64,000 nt of DNA from Luidia sarsii (GCA_949987565.1 OX465113.1:9036899-9100898), one strand, 5' to 3'; counted from the stretch's first letter, positions 23,333 through 35,695 are shown. The notes: a model not told the origin generated them from the sequence alone. Program-made: numbers and translations.

Positions 23333-23513
23333 GTAAGGTTGAAAACTGTCACTGTCACTGTCACTTGTCAGTGTCAGTGTTACCCTTGTCACTGTCACTG
23401 ACGACTGTCCATGTCCAAGGCATCTGAGCCAAATTGCAAGGCACACATCACCCCCTTGTCTTCATCTTTTTTCTACATGAAATGATCGTGATCGTGATCG
23501 ATTTGTGGTGCCA

Positions 23514-24115
23514 GTCAACTCGGTCCGTAACCAACTCAGTCTGTAACCAACTCGGTCCGTAACCAACTCGGTCCGTAACCAACTCGGTCCGTAACCAACT
23601 CAGTCCGTTACCAACTCAGTCAGTAACCAACTCGGTCTGTAACCAACTCAGTCTGTAACCAACTCGGTCCGTAACCAACTCGGTCCGTAACCAACTCGGT
23701 CTGTAACCAACTCGGTCAATAACCAACTCGGTCCGTAACCAACTCGGTCCGTAACCAACTCGGTCCGTAACCAACTCAGTCTGTAACCAACTCGGTCCGT
23801 TACCAACTCGGTCCGTAACCAACTCGGTCCGTAACCAACTCAGTCCGTTACCAACTCAGTCCGTAACCAACTCGGTCCGTAACCAACTCAGTCTGTAACC
23901 AACTCGGTCCGTAACCAACTCGGTCCGTAACCAACTCCGTCCGTTACCAACTCAGTCTGTAACCAACTCGGTCCGTAACCAACTCAGTCCGTAACCAACT
24001 CGGTCTGTAACCAACTCGGTCCATAACCAACTCGGTCCGTAACCAACTCGGTCCGTAACCAACTCGGTCCGTAACCAACTCGGTCCCAGTCAACTCGGTC
24101 CGTGCCACGACCAAC
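23514..24115. repeat. 16-bp minisatellite (GGTCCGTAACCAACTC)n
   Basis: About 37 tandem units of GGTCCGTAACCAACTC with variants (AGTCTGTAACC, AGTCCGTTACC) in intron 1 of SLC35E1, beginning 180 bp after the donor. Two units in the opposite orientation (GGTCACGGACCGAGTT) follow at about 24156-24192. There are no unique spacers between units. Confidence 0.97.
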
Positions 24116-24309
24116 TCAATTGCCATTTGAAAATGTGCACAAAAAACTGTTGCCGTTGGTCACGGACCGAGTTGGTCACGGACCGAGTTGACGTGAAACC
24201 AACTGAACCACTGCTTGTACAATTTACAAATTGCAAGGGACATGACCCAAGACCCCCTTGTCTTCCTAAACCTGTGTCCACGATCGTGATCATGGGGTCA
24301 GGTCTTAGG

Positions 24310-24365
24310 CCACTTTCCCATTCCCATTCCCATTCACTTTCACTTTCACTTTCACTTATCCTTTC
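24310..24365. repeat. (CCCATT)n/(CACTTT)n pyrimidine microsatellite
   Basis: CCCATTCCCATTCCCATTCA followed by CTTTCACTTTCACTTTCAC in SLC35E1 intron 1. Confidence 0.85.
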
Positions 24366-24689
24366 TTTGTTATTCGGTAGCGAAATCACAAATCAGCATG
24401 ATTTAAACCCCTCACCCAAAACTCAAAACCCCAAAAGAAGTGAATGTACCACTACCTACTACCTACACCAGTACATGTACTTTGGTTTTGTCACAGTCAG
24501 ACAGTCAAGAGTCTGAACGTGTACTGTGTAGATTCTGTGGAGAATCAATAACCTATCAGATGCCAGATGGTCAGTGTCAGTAATTTTTAACGAAGTACAT
24601 GTAAGAGAAAAATTGTGTAGCAAATTTCAGGATTGCTGGAATGAAGCACGGTCGATACCGGTACATGGGATGTCAGACAAGTCGCCGGA

Positions 24690-24840
24690 CAGACAAGTTG
24701 CCTCTGAGACAAGTCGACCCACACATCAGACAGGTCCACCCACACATCATGCAGGTCCACCCACACATCAGACAGGTCGACCCACACATCAGACAGGTCC
24801 ACCCACAGTCCCACACATCATGCAGGTCCACCCATACCTT
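24690..24840. repeat. ~21-bp minisatellite CACACATCAGACAGGTCCACC
   Basis: About seven tandem units of CACACATCAGACAGGTCCAC (with CATGCAG variants). It is bordered by inverted GTCGCCGGACAG / CCGGCGACTTGTC motifs at about 24675 and 24870, so the array may be the centre of a small inverted-repeat element. Confidence 0.85.
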
Positions 24841-25005
24841 TAAACTCACCGGCCGTCCGGCGAGTTGTCCGTCCGGCGACTTGTCTGACGGTCCCGGACT
24901 CCCGTTACATGTACGGAAAATAGATCCAGTACACACCCAAATTCGCAATAGCCGCAACACTTGTTATACAGTGTACCTAAATACTAGCACATAAAGTGTA
25001 AAGCT

Positions 25006-25290
25006 GCACTTCCACTGGACTAGTTGCGGTAACCGTAACCCTCATCCTCCCGAGGGTCGGACCTTCGGAAGGATGAGGGATACGGTTACCACAATTCCAT
25101 GTACGTACATGTACATGTACATGTACACTACCACTGGACATATTTTGGTCCAATTCACCGCGAGTCCGTGACCGGTGACGATAGTTGATTTTCCCATTTT
25201 CCCTTTTCCCCGGGAATTTCTTGGGTAGTGTGAACAGACCGACCCAAATTCCCGGGGATTTCCTCTACTGTAGTGTGAAATTGAAAACCC
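25006..25290. repeat. Hairpin (GGTAACCGTAACCCTCATCC) in a TTCCACTGGAC-type element
   Basis: CTGCACTTCCACTGGACTAG is followed by a perfect-looking hairpin (GTAACCGTAACCCTCATCCT / GGATGAGGGATACGGTTACC). CTACCACTGGACATATTTTG follows at 25128. Resembles the elements at 37115 and 37825. Boundaries uncertain. Confidence 0.5.
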
Positions 25291-25309
25291 CTCAAGTTTG
25301 CCACTGACT

Positions 25310-25425
25310 TACTTACTTAAGAGAAAGGTCCTGCTAGGATCGAAACATCAGGCCCACTAACTTTTAAGATTTGCATTTTGGTAATTTCAGTCAGTAAGCA
25401 GTTTGCAACATTTTTGTATACGACT
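25310..25425. repeat. Foldback family D, single arm (reverse)
   Basis: GAGAAAGGTCCTGCTAGGAT, CGAAACATCAGGCCCACTAA, ATTTGCATTTTGGTAATTTC, GTAAGCAGTTTGCAACATTT. Confidence 0.85.
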
Positions 25426-26019
25426 TACTTACTTGCCAGGGTTGATTTTGTCAAACTCATCGTTACTCAAGAATTATGACCAATCCCAAGACAATGAGCA
25501 AAGCACAGAAATCATTCGGCCCTTCGCAACTCACGCCAGGTTACACATGGAGCGGAGTGCTCATAAAGGCTTTGCAAAATCCAAATAATAATGCTGAGTC
25601 CCAGCATTTTGTTTCGAGAACAAGTTCTATACATGTACTTAGTGAGATTTCGCACTCCTGCCCCCAAGTGAATCGCGCGTGAAGACCCCTTTATGAAGTT
25701 AGGTTATTGTGGCTGAGCAGACAATTCTGCGAGAGCTTGCGGCCTGTAAGTTTTAACAGCAAGGTAACTTAACTGGGACGTACAGTATATATCATGCAGG
25801 GTTAACTTGCATTCCCAATTTGATTTGATTGTGTCATTCTTCAGCCACATGTTGATTTTTGTTTACCCAGACATGCCAAAAGACATGAAAGAAGTCCCAT
25901 AGGAATACAGGTTTATCCATTTGATGACCCAGCTTCCATCTTCCCACTTCCCCTAATGCATCATGTATTCTGTTAATAAGTATTAGTGTTATTGTAATTT
26001 AGAGAAAAAAAGGGGAAAA

Positions 26020-26345
26020 AAGCTGCATCCACTTTGTGTGATCCCCTGAATTTCAGCCAGGGAAGTGGAGGAACAATTTGATCGTAACTTGTTTCTACAG
26101 GTCTGAATTCAAACGGTGGCGTGATCCCTGGAGATGAATGGCAGAACTTTACAGACCAATGGTTAAAAGTAAACGCTTCTGACTGGCGCCCCCACCCCGG
26201 CAAAGATTTGTTGACTATTTGGGAAAGTCTGAGAGATAAGAAGGGCTGGGTACTACATGTAGCTCAGATGGTAAGAGTGCTGGTACACAAAACCAGTGGT
26301 CTAGGCTTCAAGTCCAGATCCTTTCAATTTGTTTGTTTAGCTTCA
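26020..26345 (+). repeat. tRNA-derived SINE, copy 1
   Basis: Body with GTGTGATCCCCTGAATTTCA, GACTGGCGCCCCCACCCCGG and TTGACTATTTGGGAAAG, followed by a tRNA-like part TAGCTCAGATGGTAAGAGTG ... CTTCAAGTCC (A- and B-box-like). Shares these blocks with 26770-27055, 28865-29060 and 48925-49175. Confidence 0.7.
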
Positions 26346-26769
26346 AAAGTTTCCAGTAAGTTTTTCCTTACATGTTGATTGGTAGAAATAGAACCATGAG
26401 AATGTCACAGTAAATATATGTAAATCAACATCTGTTGCATCTATTTAATGATAATCTTTTACATGTACTCTCATTCTCAGATGTCTATAATACAGGGCTC
26501 CAATTTTCGATGTAAAATTCACAAAACCATATGGCTCAAATGCCAGGATTATTTACGTGACCTAAAACATTTTACTAAACCAAACTGAATAATCAATTTG
26601 ATCCTGGACCGAGTAAGCCCCACCTTTTCAAATTATGTAAATTTTCAGGGGAAAAAATCCTACCAATTTCTGCCGCCAACAAAGTAGCGCAAATGAAGTT
26701 CCCCTGATAAAAGGGACCCAATCACCCAATCATAGATGCTTATTTTGTTTTCTGCTGTTATGCTTAGGA

Positions 26770-27055
26770 TAGATTGAAAAATTGAAAAATTGGCAAAGAA
26801 AACTGGACCAGGACTTGCACCCGAGACCTGGATTAACGTGCTAATACTCTTCCATATGAGCTATCCAGCCCTGTATATGATTGCCTTCCCAAATAGTCAA
26901 CTAGTCTGTGCCGGGGTGGGGGCGCTAGTCAGAAGCAATTCAACCATTAACTGCCGTATATCTCCAGAGATCGCGCCCTCCGCTTTCATTCAGATGGGAC
27001 TCCGGTAATTGCTGTGAACCTGGCTACAGCAGCTCTGGGATCACACAATTATTTA
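26770..27055 (-). repeat. tRNA-derived SINE, copy 2 (reverse)
   Basis: Plus strand shows AGGACTTGCACCCGAGACCT (inverse of a B-box region), ATGAGCTATCCAGCC, CCAAATAGTCAACTAG and CGGGGTGGGGGCGCTAGTCA. Reverse complement of the family at 26020-26345. Confidence 0.7.
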
Positions 27056-27196
27056 ACCCATAACTGGGGCCCTAACAGGTACATGTAATACTGCTCTGGG
27101 CCAGAGCAGACCTGTATTCTGAGACCAGTTTCTTGCACTACACAGTCACTACTACACACACACACATGCACCATACAGTTGAGTATACGTACAATA

Positions 27197-27688
27197 GGGC
27201 CGTTCCCACTACGAAAATAAATCGCGATTTGAATCGCGATTCAAAAACCAGTTTTTTTTTGTCGTGTCCACACAGGCCAAATACCGGTAATCGCGTCGCA
27301 AATAAACGCGAGCCGATTGCGGTTAGCATGTGGTCGCGCTGCGCAAGCAAACGAACATTAACAAACTGACGAACATACATGTACATGTAAACAAACCCTG
27401 TACTGCACTTCCTGGCAGTAAGCTGCTGGCAGGAAATGCCATGCTTGCGCAATGCATCGTGGGCTTAAAAAAAAAAAAAAAACACGGTGCGATTTGAGCT
27501 GAGCGTTCCCACACACATCGCGTCGCAAATAAATGCGATTATTGGAAAAAGTCTCACTCTTAGTGGAGTCCGAATCGCGATTCAAATCCCACTAATAATC
27601 GCGTTTATTGTGTCCCCACACGCAAAAAGAGTGGAGTTTCAATTGCGATTCAAATAATTGCGTTTATTTGGTGTAGTGGGAAAGTCCC
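27197..27688. mobile_element. Foldback MITE, GGG...CCC ends flanked by TA
   Basis: Left end GGGCCGTTCCCACTACGAAA; right end, inverted, GGGACTTTCCCACTACACCA. Both arms carry AAATAA...GCGATT and repeated AATCGCGATTCAAA. TA lies directly outside each end. A solo right end lies at 39020-39093. Confidence 0.75.
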
Positions 27689-28038
27689 TATAGATGTATA
27701 TCCCACAGCAAACAAACTGACAAAGCTGGTGTGAGCATCAGTGTTGACTGTTGACTTTACCCCTGCTTGTTAAACCATTTGGCACCAGGCCACTTTGTAG
27801 AGCCCATAACCATCACATGAGTGAGAACAGATAAGTGATACAGTACTTCTAAAACATTTGCAAAACAAATGGCTAGTGCTTGCTAATGGCTTTTCAGGCT
27901 GGCTCGATAGACAGATCCGAATATAAATTTGTCTAGGCCTATTTGATAAATTTCCATCCTGTTTACCACATTGTGTTTCTAAGGCCTGGACCCAGTTTCA
28001 TGGAGCTGCTGAAACGTGAAAATTGTTTCCCTCGTTAA

Positions 28039-28447
28039 AGCCCCTACACAACATTGGTAAGATCGAAAAACAGAAATGTTCACAGATTTACATGTACATG
28101 AAACTCATACAGTTTGAAGATGGTTATAGTAGAAACCTCGCACTGAAATATTTTTGCCTAAAATGTTGTATTTTTGGAGAAAAGAGTCAAAGAAATCATT
28201 TACGTCTCACCGAGATCTAAAGTATTTTTCTGCGTTGAATGCTGCATTTTCGCAAAACAAATGAAGCGGTTTTCACAATTTTTCTCAAGACTCGGTTGGC
28301 AGATTGAGCTGAAATTTTCACAGGTGTGCTATTAATTTCATGCATATGTTGGATCAGACAACGTATGCTATGCTATTAATTTCATGCATATGTTGGATCA
28401 GACAACGTATGCTATTCTTTGACCTCGACCAATGTTGTGTAGGGGCT
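28039..28447 (+). mobile_element. TTAA-flanked MITE, family B
   Basis: Starts AGCCCCTACACAACATTGGT, ends ACCAATGTTGTGTAGGGGCT; flanks TTAA (28035-28038) and TTGA (one change). Contains an internal 44-bp tandem duplication (TGCTATTAATTTCATGCATA at 28327 and 28371) absent from the copies at 53865 and 14959. Confidence 0.9.
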
Positions 28448-28864
28448 TTGAAACGAGATTGCCAACCATATACGTAGGCCTATAATTATTTCACTTGATG
28501 CTTGTTGTACTTAACTTGTATTCCATTAGGCCTATTGGTTGCTTCCCATGAAATACAAGTGGAACTTTGGCTGGCAACCTGATTCTATTGAGGAAGGTTT
28601 TTTCACGCTTAAGCAAATGTTGCTGCTTAAAAGCGGCTCTATGAAATTGGCTCATGATCATGTTCGGAAGATGAGCTGCTGCTGATAGTGATACGTTGGT
28701 TTTACCCTCAAACATTTACTGCACGGCTTAATACGCTGAGCCTTGGAAAATGAAATTGAAATTTCAGTATAGGCCCCTACATGTACTAGAGTTCATAGGC
28801 CTATCGACCAAAAAAGATTTGAAATATCAATTGTTGACTTGAGTTTGTCAACGAATGTTGGAAC

Positions 28865-29060
28865 TATTTGAAAAATTGGCCAAGAAAACTTTGACTGAAC
28901 CGGGACTTGAACCCGAGACCTCGGGACTAACGTAAGAGTGCTCTTCCATCTGAGCTCCATGTGGAGGCCTTAGATGGTGGCCTCCCAAATAGTCAACTAT
29001 TGAACTACAGTACCGGTAGTCTTTGCCAGGGTGGGGGCACCAGTCAGAAGTTGGAACTGA
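28865..29060 (-). repeat. tRNA-derived SINE, copy 3 (reverse)
   Basis: CCGGGACTTGAACCCGAGAC is the inverse of a good Pol III B box (GGTTCAAGTCC). CTTCCATCTGAGCTCC is the inverse of an A-box-like GGAGCTCAGATGG. It continues with CCCAAATAGTCAACTATTG and CAGGGTGGGGGCACCAGTCA. Confidence 0.75.
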
Positions 29061-30140
29061 GGAAGAAAAAAAAACCCATCAGGAATCATAATAATTATTG
29101 ACCGAATGTCATCGACACCTAGACGTTGCAAAGAGGGAACTGAGTGTATTACGTACTACATGTACACTACCTGACTACAGTACATGTACAACTAAACTAA
29201 ATGAAGAAAAATCATCCAACTTATCGCCAGCTTGCCAACGGATTGTGAAACAATATTCTGAGAGGCTGAACGACTGCACAATACCAGGCTTTTACTAGCA
29301 TGCAGGGCACAATGAAAAAGTTTGCAGTTTTACCACATGACATGTGTTGTGATCCACTGATGTATGCATACAGCTGCAGGTATGATGTATGCAAATTCCC
29401 AAGATACAAAAATGATTTTGCTGAAATTTCCTGAAGTAAATCACTTTGTTTAACTTGCAATAATTGTTAACAAACTTGTCGGAATATCCTGAAAATTATC
29501 GGTAAGCAATTTTTTAAAATTCAATTCGAGTTTAAATTTTTATACATGTATATATCTCATTTTGCGGTTTGCAACATGTTTGTACACATATCTCATTTTG
29601 ATTAGGTAGGCCTATTCGCCTCTCAACTGCATTAATTAATAGCAATATGAAGAAGATGACATTGGTGAAGAATAGTTACAATGGTGTGGCTTATACATGT
29701 ACATGTACATGTACGATGGTGCCACTTTCATGTAGGTACATGTATGTACATGTATACGCCAAGGCCTGAATCTTATTGTAAAGTTTTTTTCAGTGCTGCA
29801 GCTTATACACAGGCCGGCTTAGGCTTATACATGTATTCTGAAAATCACAGTACATGTACATGGATACAGACATACAGTACGTTGGCATATTGTTAATTAA
29901 TGCCCTTTCCTAAGTCCATGAAGTACCGGTACAGTAGATGCATATTGTGTAGTTATTTTTTTATTTTTTTATTTATTTATTTATTTCTTTCTTTAATTTT
30001 TTTTTTTTGGGGGGGGGAATTACACATGTACACGTACAATTTGGATGTATCTAAACAGCAAATATGGTGGTCATGCAAAGCAGAGATGAGCCTATCACCT
30101 ACTCAGACATTCTCTGCTAAATCCCATTTTAAGTTAAAAA
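29061..30140. other. SLC35E1 intron 1, no gene seen
   Basis: Non-coding with ACATGT clusters (29693-29755, 29848-29865) and T/G runs at 29960-30017. Confidence 0.5.
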
Positions 30141-30144
30141 CTGT

Positions 30145-30315
30145 TGCAAACTGCTCACTTATTAAAATGAACTGCAAATACATGAATTTCAAAAGTTAGA
30201 GGGCTTGACGCTTCGATCCTAGCAGGACCTTTCTCAAAGGCAAAGGACCTTTGCCTAAGTTGAGAAAGGTCCTGCTCTGAGCGAAACGTCAGGCCCTCTA
30301 ACTTTTGAGAGCATA
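30145..30315. repeat. Foldback family D, hairpin copy
   Basis: GTTGCAAACTGCTCA, GAGGGCTTGACGCTTCGATC, CTAGCAGGACCTTTCTCAAA, then the inverted arm TTGAGAAAGGTCCTGCTCTG, GCGAAACGTCAGGCCCTCTA. Confidence 0.85.
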
Positions 30316-30428
30316 AAAACTGAAAACTTGCAAATTGTATACGTACCCACCAGACCGAGTGTGAAAAGCAGTTAGCATCATTGCAAAACAACTTTCTGTA
30401 GCATGGATTTCAGTGATAAGATAAGTCC

Positions 30429-31691
30429 CAGGCCTTCATTTTAATAAATACGAGGAGCGCTAAAAATTGCTCTCCTTAATTCACTTTGTTGATTTAAGGA
30501 GAGCGATTTTTTTCTATGAAAAACAAAAGAAAAAACCCACTCAATTCCAACGACAAAGAAAGAAACCCATTATCATCCCAATTCATGTTTTGTTTCGGTA
30601 TTAAAATAAATTGTACTTTTTTGTAGCGTGAGTGACCGTCTCGCTAATACTCTTGGAAGTACGAAGTTCCGATCAGGCTTGAGTAGCGCAGCGTACTCGA
30701 TCGTATGCAGCCTTGCGGCCGCTGTGCATGTGCACTGTGCAGTATACAGCGTGCAAAGATGGGTTGTGTCATGTCACGTGCAGTGCGTAGGCTGGTTTCG
30801 GCCCTACAGCTCCTGTAGTGTCGCTATGGCTTTACTTAGAGGCGGAAACCAAACCTAGACTTGCCAACCTGGTTAACGTCGCGAAGGGAAATCGGTCATA
30901 ACTAAAATGCATTACTTCCATCGTTCGTCTCCGAATGTTGTTTTCACGTAATTTAATATTTATCCCTTAGTCATTAATGTTGAAAGTGGTATGAATAGAA
31001 AGAGGAGAATATAGGCTTCAATTTGTTTACGATGTTGATGTTTACAGGGTGCACCAGGCGGCCGGAAAACACGAGTTTGACTTTTTCTCCGCCATTTTAG
31101 CTCGATCTGCCGCGGCCGAACGGAACGATTTGGCAAATTTGAACTTCCAAAATCTCAAGAAAGAAATCAAAAATCCTTCTCAAATTTTCTAGAATTCTAG
31201 AAAAAAAACATTTCTTATCTGGTATGCGTACTTTGGTTGACCGCAAAACTCGAAATATCGCTGATATAAATGTAATAAACATTAGTTTATTTGTTAGAAA
31301 ACAACTGTAAGGGCTGGCGGAAGTCTACTAATCATTGCATACGTACACGTGCCGAGTGCACACACTGGGCAGCGCGCGATCTTGCACCACGATCGACAAA
31401 CGATCAGCCTCAACTCAACGTAAATCACGACGACGAGTACGGTCCCAAAAGCCGTTTTTAGAGCAGATTTGGTTGGCAAATGTCTTAAATTTCTGACACA
31501 AAACATTTGTGCTTTTAACTCATGTGAACAAAAAACAACAAAAAACAAGGTGATTAAACTTTCACGGTTTTTAAAAAATCATAATGCTCTCCTTAAATTT
31601 GTAGGGAGCGCTTTTTTTTGCTCTCCTTGGAAAACATTAAGGAGCGCGGAGGAGCGCGAGTGCGATCGCGCTCGTTTCGTTTCAAGCCCTG
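30429..31691. mobile_element. Non-autonomous element related to the 2.7-kb hAT element
   Basis: Left end CAGGCCTTCATTTTAA; right end, inverted, CAGGGCTTGAAACG. GGAGCGC/GGAGAGC-rich termini. Internal blocks (GTAGCGCAGCGTA, TTAGTCATTAAT, GGAAGTCTACTAATCATT, TTTTAACTCATGTGAA) occur in the same order in 32330-35025. A clean 8-bp target duplication is not seen, and no transposase frame. Confidence 0.55.
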
Positions 31692-31744
31692 AAGTCTATT
31701 GTGCACAGAGGGTCAGACCCTTTAGAGTTACAACACATTACTGT

Positions 31745-31800
31745 ACTGTAGTGTGCTCGATATTTCGGATCTTAGCAGGCCCTCTCTCAAGGACAGAATG
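31745..31800. repeat. Foldback family D, decayed fragment
   Basis: CGATATTTCGGATCTTAGCA, GGCCCTCTCTCAAGGACAGA. Confidence 0.5.
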
Positions 31801-32329
31801 GCAAAGACACAAATGCCATGTAGTGTCCAGACACATGTACAATGTACACAATGTACTGTACATGTAGAACGTTTTAGAGAGGGGTAACTACATGTAGACG
31901 ACAGAAGATGGATTATCACGAATAAAGGAACCTGGTCAACGGACCCGTATAGGGAATTAAGTGAACACAAAAGAAGGGTAAAGAAGTTGTGAAAATGCGG
32001 TAGAAATTGCTGTACCGTAGCAGGGTGGTTGAATCGTCGGGCGAAAGACGCTTCTCATTCACAGCTTCTTCCCATAGATGTACTGTATGCACCTGTACTC
32101 GTACAGTATGTAATATGGTTACCACTGTAGTTCCCTCCATAAATCAGGGGTCCAAGTTGTCACCCACTGAAACCATTCAGCTTTCCTACATGTCAATAAA
32201 TTTGTAACAACTCATGAAACATTCTGTCAAATAGTGTCAATTAAACAGTGTACATGTACACTGTACATGTATAGTGTATGTCATTCGTGTTTGTGTACAT
32301 GTACATGTACATGTACATGTACATGTATG

Positions 32330-35025
32330 CAGCGGCGTAGCTGTGGGGGGGCGTACGCCCCCCCATGAAAGATCGTCGCCCCCCCCCCCCCCCCCACTCG
32401 CCCCCCCACTGGGATTTGAGTTTTTTCAATGAAAAACAAAAGAAAATCAAAACCACACAATTCTAAAGATAAATTAAGAACCCCATTATTACCCCAATTC
32501 ATGTTTTTTCGGTAGTAAAATAACTTGTAGCTGCTGAGTGCTGATGATCTTGCAGAGGCTTGAGTAGCGCAGCGTATACGTACATATGTACATGTACGTG
32601 TATGCAGCCATGCGGTCGCTGTACACGCACATGTTCAGTGTACACAATGTACATTGTACATGTGTACATATGTACATGTACACAGTGTGCAAGGACGTGT
32701 TACATGTATGTCTTGTTGCAATGCTGCGCGTAGTCTGGTTTCGGCCCCACTGATCCTTTAGTGTCACTATGGCTTCACTAGATGAAACTAGACCTAGACT
32801 TGAGGTCTCTAACGTCGGTCATAATAAAATGTGCTACACTTTTCAACCTCGGCCATTATCTGGGTGCACGATGCAATTAGATTTCGATCGGTACCGGTTT
32901 GAATGCACTTTCAGCGTTTCTAAGTTATAGTTCCATATTTCGGAATGTTGTTTCCGCGTAATTTGATATTATTCCTTAGTCATTAATTTTGAAACGGTGG
33001 TATGGAAAGAAAGAGGAATATACAGGCTTTAATTTGAGGGTAATTTGTAGTCCGAGTAACTTGGACCTGACAATTCACCCTTTTTTTAATCAAATTTTAA
33101 AATTTTGAGGTTCGGGTGACTGTAGGGTCCAAGTCGAACCGAGTCCAAACCCTGCTGGTGCGTAGTCCGAGTACCGTAACTAGACCCTTACAATCGCCCT
33201 TTTAAAAATTTTTGAGGGGTCGGGCGATAGGAGGGTCCAAGGAATCCTGCTGAGAAACACGGTAAGTAACTATGTGTTGGACTCCATGACTACCCCCGAC
33301 CCAAACCCCGAGATTTTACCCCGAAAACACCTGTGAAACCGTCCCACGTACCCATCTTTGGATTAAGTGAGAATCACACGAACATTTCTCCTTTTTCCCC
33401 AAACGTGAGTAAAACAAATAACCAGTATTGAAATCGGTGATTCTCACGAAATCCAAAGATGGGTGCGTGGGACGGTTTCACGGTTGTTTTCGGGGTAAAA
33501 TCTGGGGGTTTGGTCGGGGGTACCGGTAGTCATGGAGTCGAACACATAGTTACTTACCGAGTTTTCCAGCAGGATTCCTTGGAGCCTACTATCGCCCGAC
33601 CCCTCAAAATTTTGAAAAGGGCGATTGTAAGGGTCCAAGTTACTTTGACTAGCTGGTGAGTACAAACCGCTAACACATTTCAACCGAAAAACTACCCGAC
33701 CGAAACCCCCAGATTTACCGCCGAAAACACCCGTATCACCATCCTACGTGGTCATTTTTGGATTCAGTGAGAATCACAGATTTCAATAATGGTCATTTGT
33801 ATTGCTCACGTTTCGGGAAAAAGGAGCAATTTCCCCTCTTTTGATCGAGAACATTCTCTCCCGTGCGACGAGCACAGTATTACTCTGTGCACGTTTTATG
33901 TAAACCGATGATGTCAAGGTGCTCGCGGACCTGTCAAAACATCACTGATTTGCGTGTATACTTGTACAGTATAACCGTTTCAATTTGAAATCCAAGGTGG
34001 CCGCCTAATTTTGGCTCATCGCACGGGAGAGAATGTTCTCAATCAAATGAGGGGAAATTTCTCCTTTTTCCCCAAACGTGAGTAATACAAGTGACCATTA
34101 TTGAAATCTGTGATTCTCACTGAAGCAAAAAATGGCCGCGTAAGACGGATCAGTATGCAATTTTCAACTTCCGAAATCTCCAAAAATATCAGGCAAATCC
34201 TAAATTTTTCTTGAATTCTAGAAACATTTTTTTCTTACATAAAATAAATTATTGAAAATTGTCTCAGTCGTCGGGTGCACTGCGCGTCAATTTTGTCCAA
34301 GGTTTCATAACGCGCGGCTTTGGGGTCAAGTTGAACGATTTTCGTCGCGCTATAACGCCTCTCAAACCGCTCTAAGAGACAAGAATTATACATTACTTTA
34401 ATATGTTTTCACAAGCCCGGGTTTTTGAAAACCTTTACAAGTATAGTCGAGTGATCTTAAGTTTATATCCGGTAGACAAATATATTTTTGTATACACGTT
34501 CGGCATTGATTTGTTTGACTGGTCGGAGCGCGTACTTCGGTTGACCGCGAAACGCGAAACATCGTTGGTAACTTGTTATCATAGGGAGCTCTATAAACTA
34601 TGCCTGCACATGCAATAAACATTACATTATTTGGTAGAAAACAAGTGTGTAAAGACTGGTGGAAGTCTACTAATCATTCCGGTAGTACTGAGTGCACACA
34701 CACTGGACGGTGGTCTCGCAGCGTGCACAAATCACGAGGACGAGTACAATCCCACAAGACGTTTTTTATGACGATTTGGTCGACAATATTGCCTTAATTA
34801 TTTGCATTTTTAACTCATGTGAAAAAACAAAACAAAGGTGATTAACCATTCATGGTTTTGCAAAAATCAAAACCGAAAACCGTCTCCAAGGCAAAACTGA
34901 AAAACCTTGAAAAATCGAAAAACCTTGAAAAACCGAAAAACCGCCCAAACTACAGTCCGCCCCCCCACGAAATTTGGCAGCCCCCCCATCACCCCCCCAT
35001 GAAAAATATCCTGGCTACGCTGCTG
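32330..35025. mobile_element. hAT-type non-autonomous element with 8-bp target duplication CATGTATG
   Basis: CATGTATG lies immediately outside both ends (32322-32329 and 35026-35033). Termini are CAGCGGCGTAGC and, inverted from the right, CAGCAGCGTAGC, followed by G/C homopolymer runs on both sides. An 8-bp duplication and CAG-starting short inverted repeats are hallmarks of hAT. At 2,696 bp it is large because foldback elements (33050-34150) are nested inside. No transposase frame seen. The duplication lies in ACATGT-rich DNA, so a chance match is less unlikely than usual. Confidence 0.75.
33160..33655. mobile_element. Foldback element nested in the hAT element
   Basis: Starts AGTCCGAGTACCGTAACTAG, ACCCTTACAATCGCCC; ends GGGCGATTGTAAGGGTCCAA. 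Arms mirror each other through CATCTTTGGATT / AATCCAAAGATGGGTGCGTG and TTTTACCCCGAAAACAC / GTTTTCGGGGTAAAATC. Same family as 18056-18695; a second, diverged hairpin follows at 33680-34150 (CGGGAGAGAATGTTCTC / GAGAACATTCTCTCCCG). Confidence 0.75.
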
Positions 35026-35084
35026 CATGTATGATAAACTGTTCAATCAAGTGGGTAATTTTTTGTGGTGTTATGATATATCAT

Positions 35085-35695
35085 TGTACATGTAGGACAG
35101 CTGAATGGTTTTTATGGAATTACATGTACCCACATACATGTACAGGACATGTGGGTACATGTACCGGTACATTTGTATATTACATACTGTACATGTACAG
35201 GTACAGTGTGTACATTGTGTACATGTGTAGGCCTATACTGTACATGTACATGTACATGTACCTGTACCGCATGTACTGTATGCATTGTGTGTACTTGCGC
35301 TTGTATGCATGTAGTCCATGTACATGTACGGTACATGGACAAGTTACAACATAACAATCATGTGCACATGTACATGTACATGTACATGTACATGTACATG
35401 TAAATGTGTACATGTATGTGTATGTGTACGTGTACATGTCCACGTACACATACATGTACACTTACATGTACATGTACAGTGTATGTATCTGTACCGTATA
35501 TATGTACATTTGTACATGTATGCATTGTGTGTACTTGCGCTTTTATGTACATGTACATGTACATGGACAAGTTACAACTTAACAATCATGTGCATGTACA
35601 TGTACATGTACATGTATGTACATGTACATGTCAACGTACACTTTATTTACATGTACATGTACACTTACATTGTACTTGTAGGCTACACTGTACAT
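35085..35695. repeat. ACATGT/TACATG microsatellite field before exon 2
   Basis: About 600 bp dominated by self-complementary ACATGT/GTACATGTAC units with two ~190-bp higher-order copies (GACAAGTTACAACATAACAA near 35339 and GACAAGTTACAACTTAACAA near 35566). Ends about 60 bp before the exon 2 acceptor. Confidence 0.95.

Noticed and set aside
23514..24115. CRISPR-like array
   Set aside because: 16-bp units are directly joined without spacers, and the window is clearly animal DNA.
28900..28970. True tRNA gene on the minus strand
   Set aside because: Good B box, but the acceptor stem does not close and the same unit recurs with the SINE body elsewhere, so a SINE is the better call.
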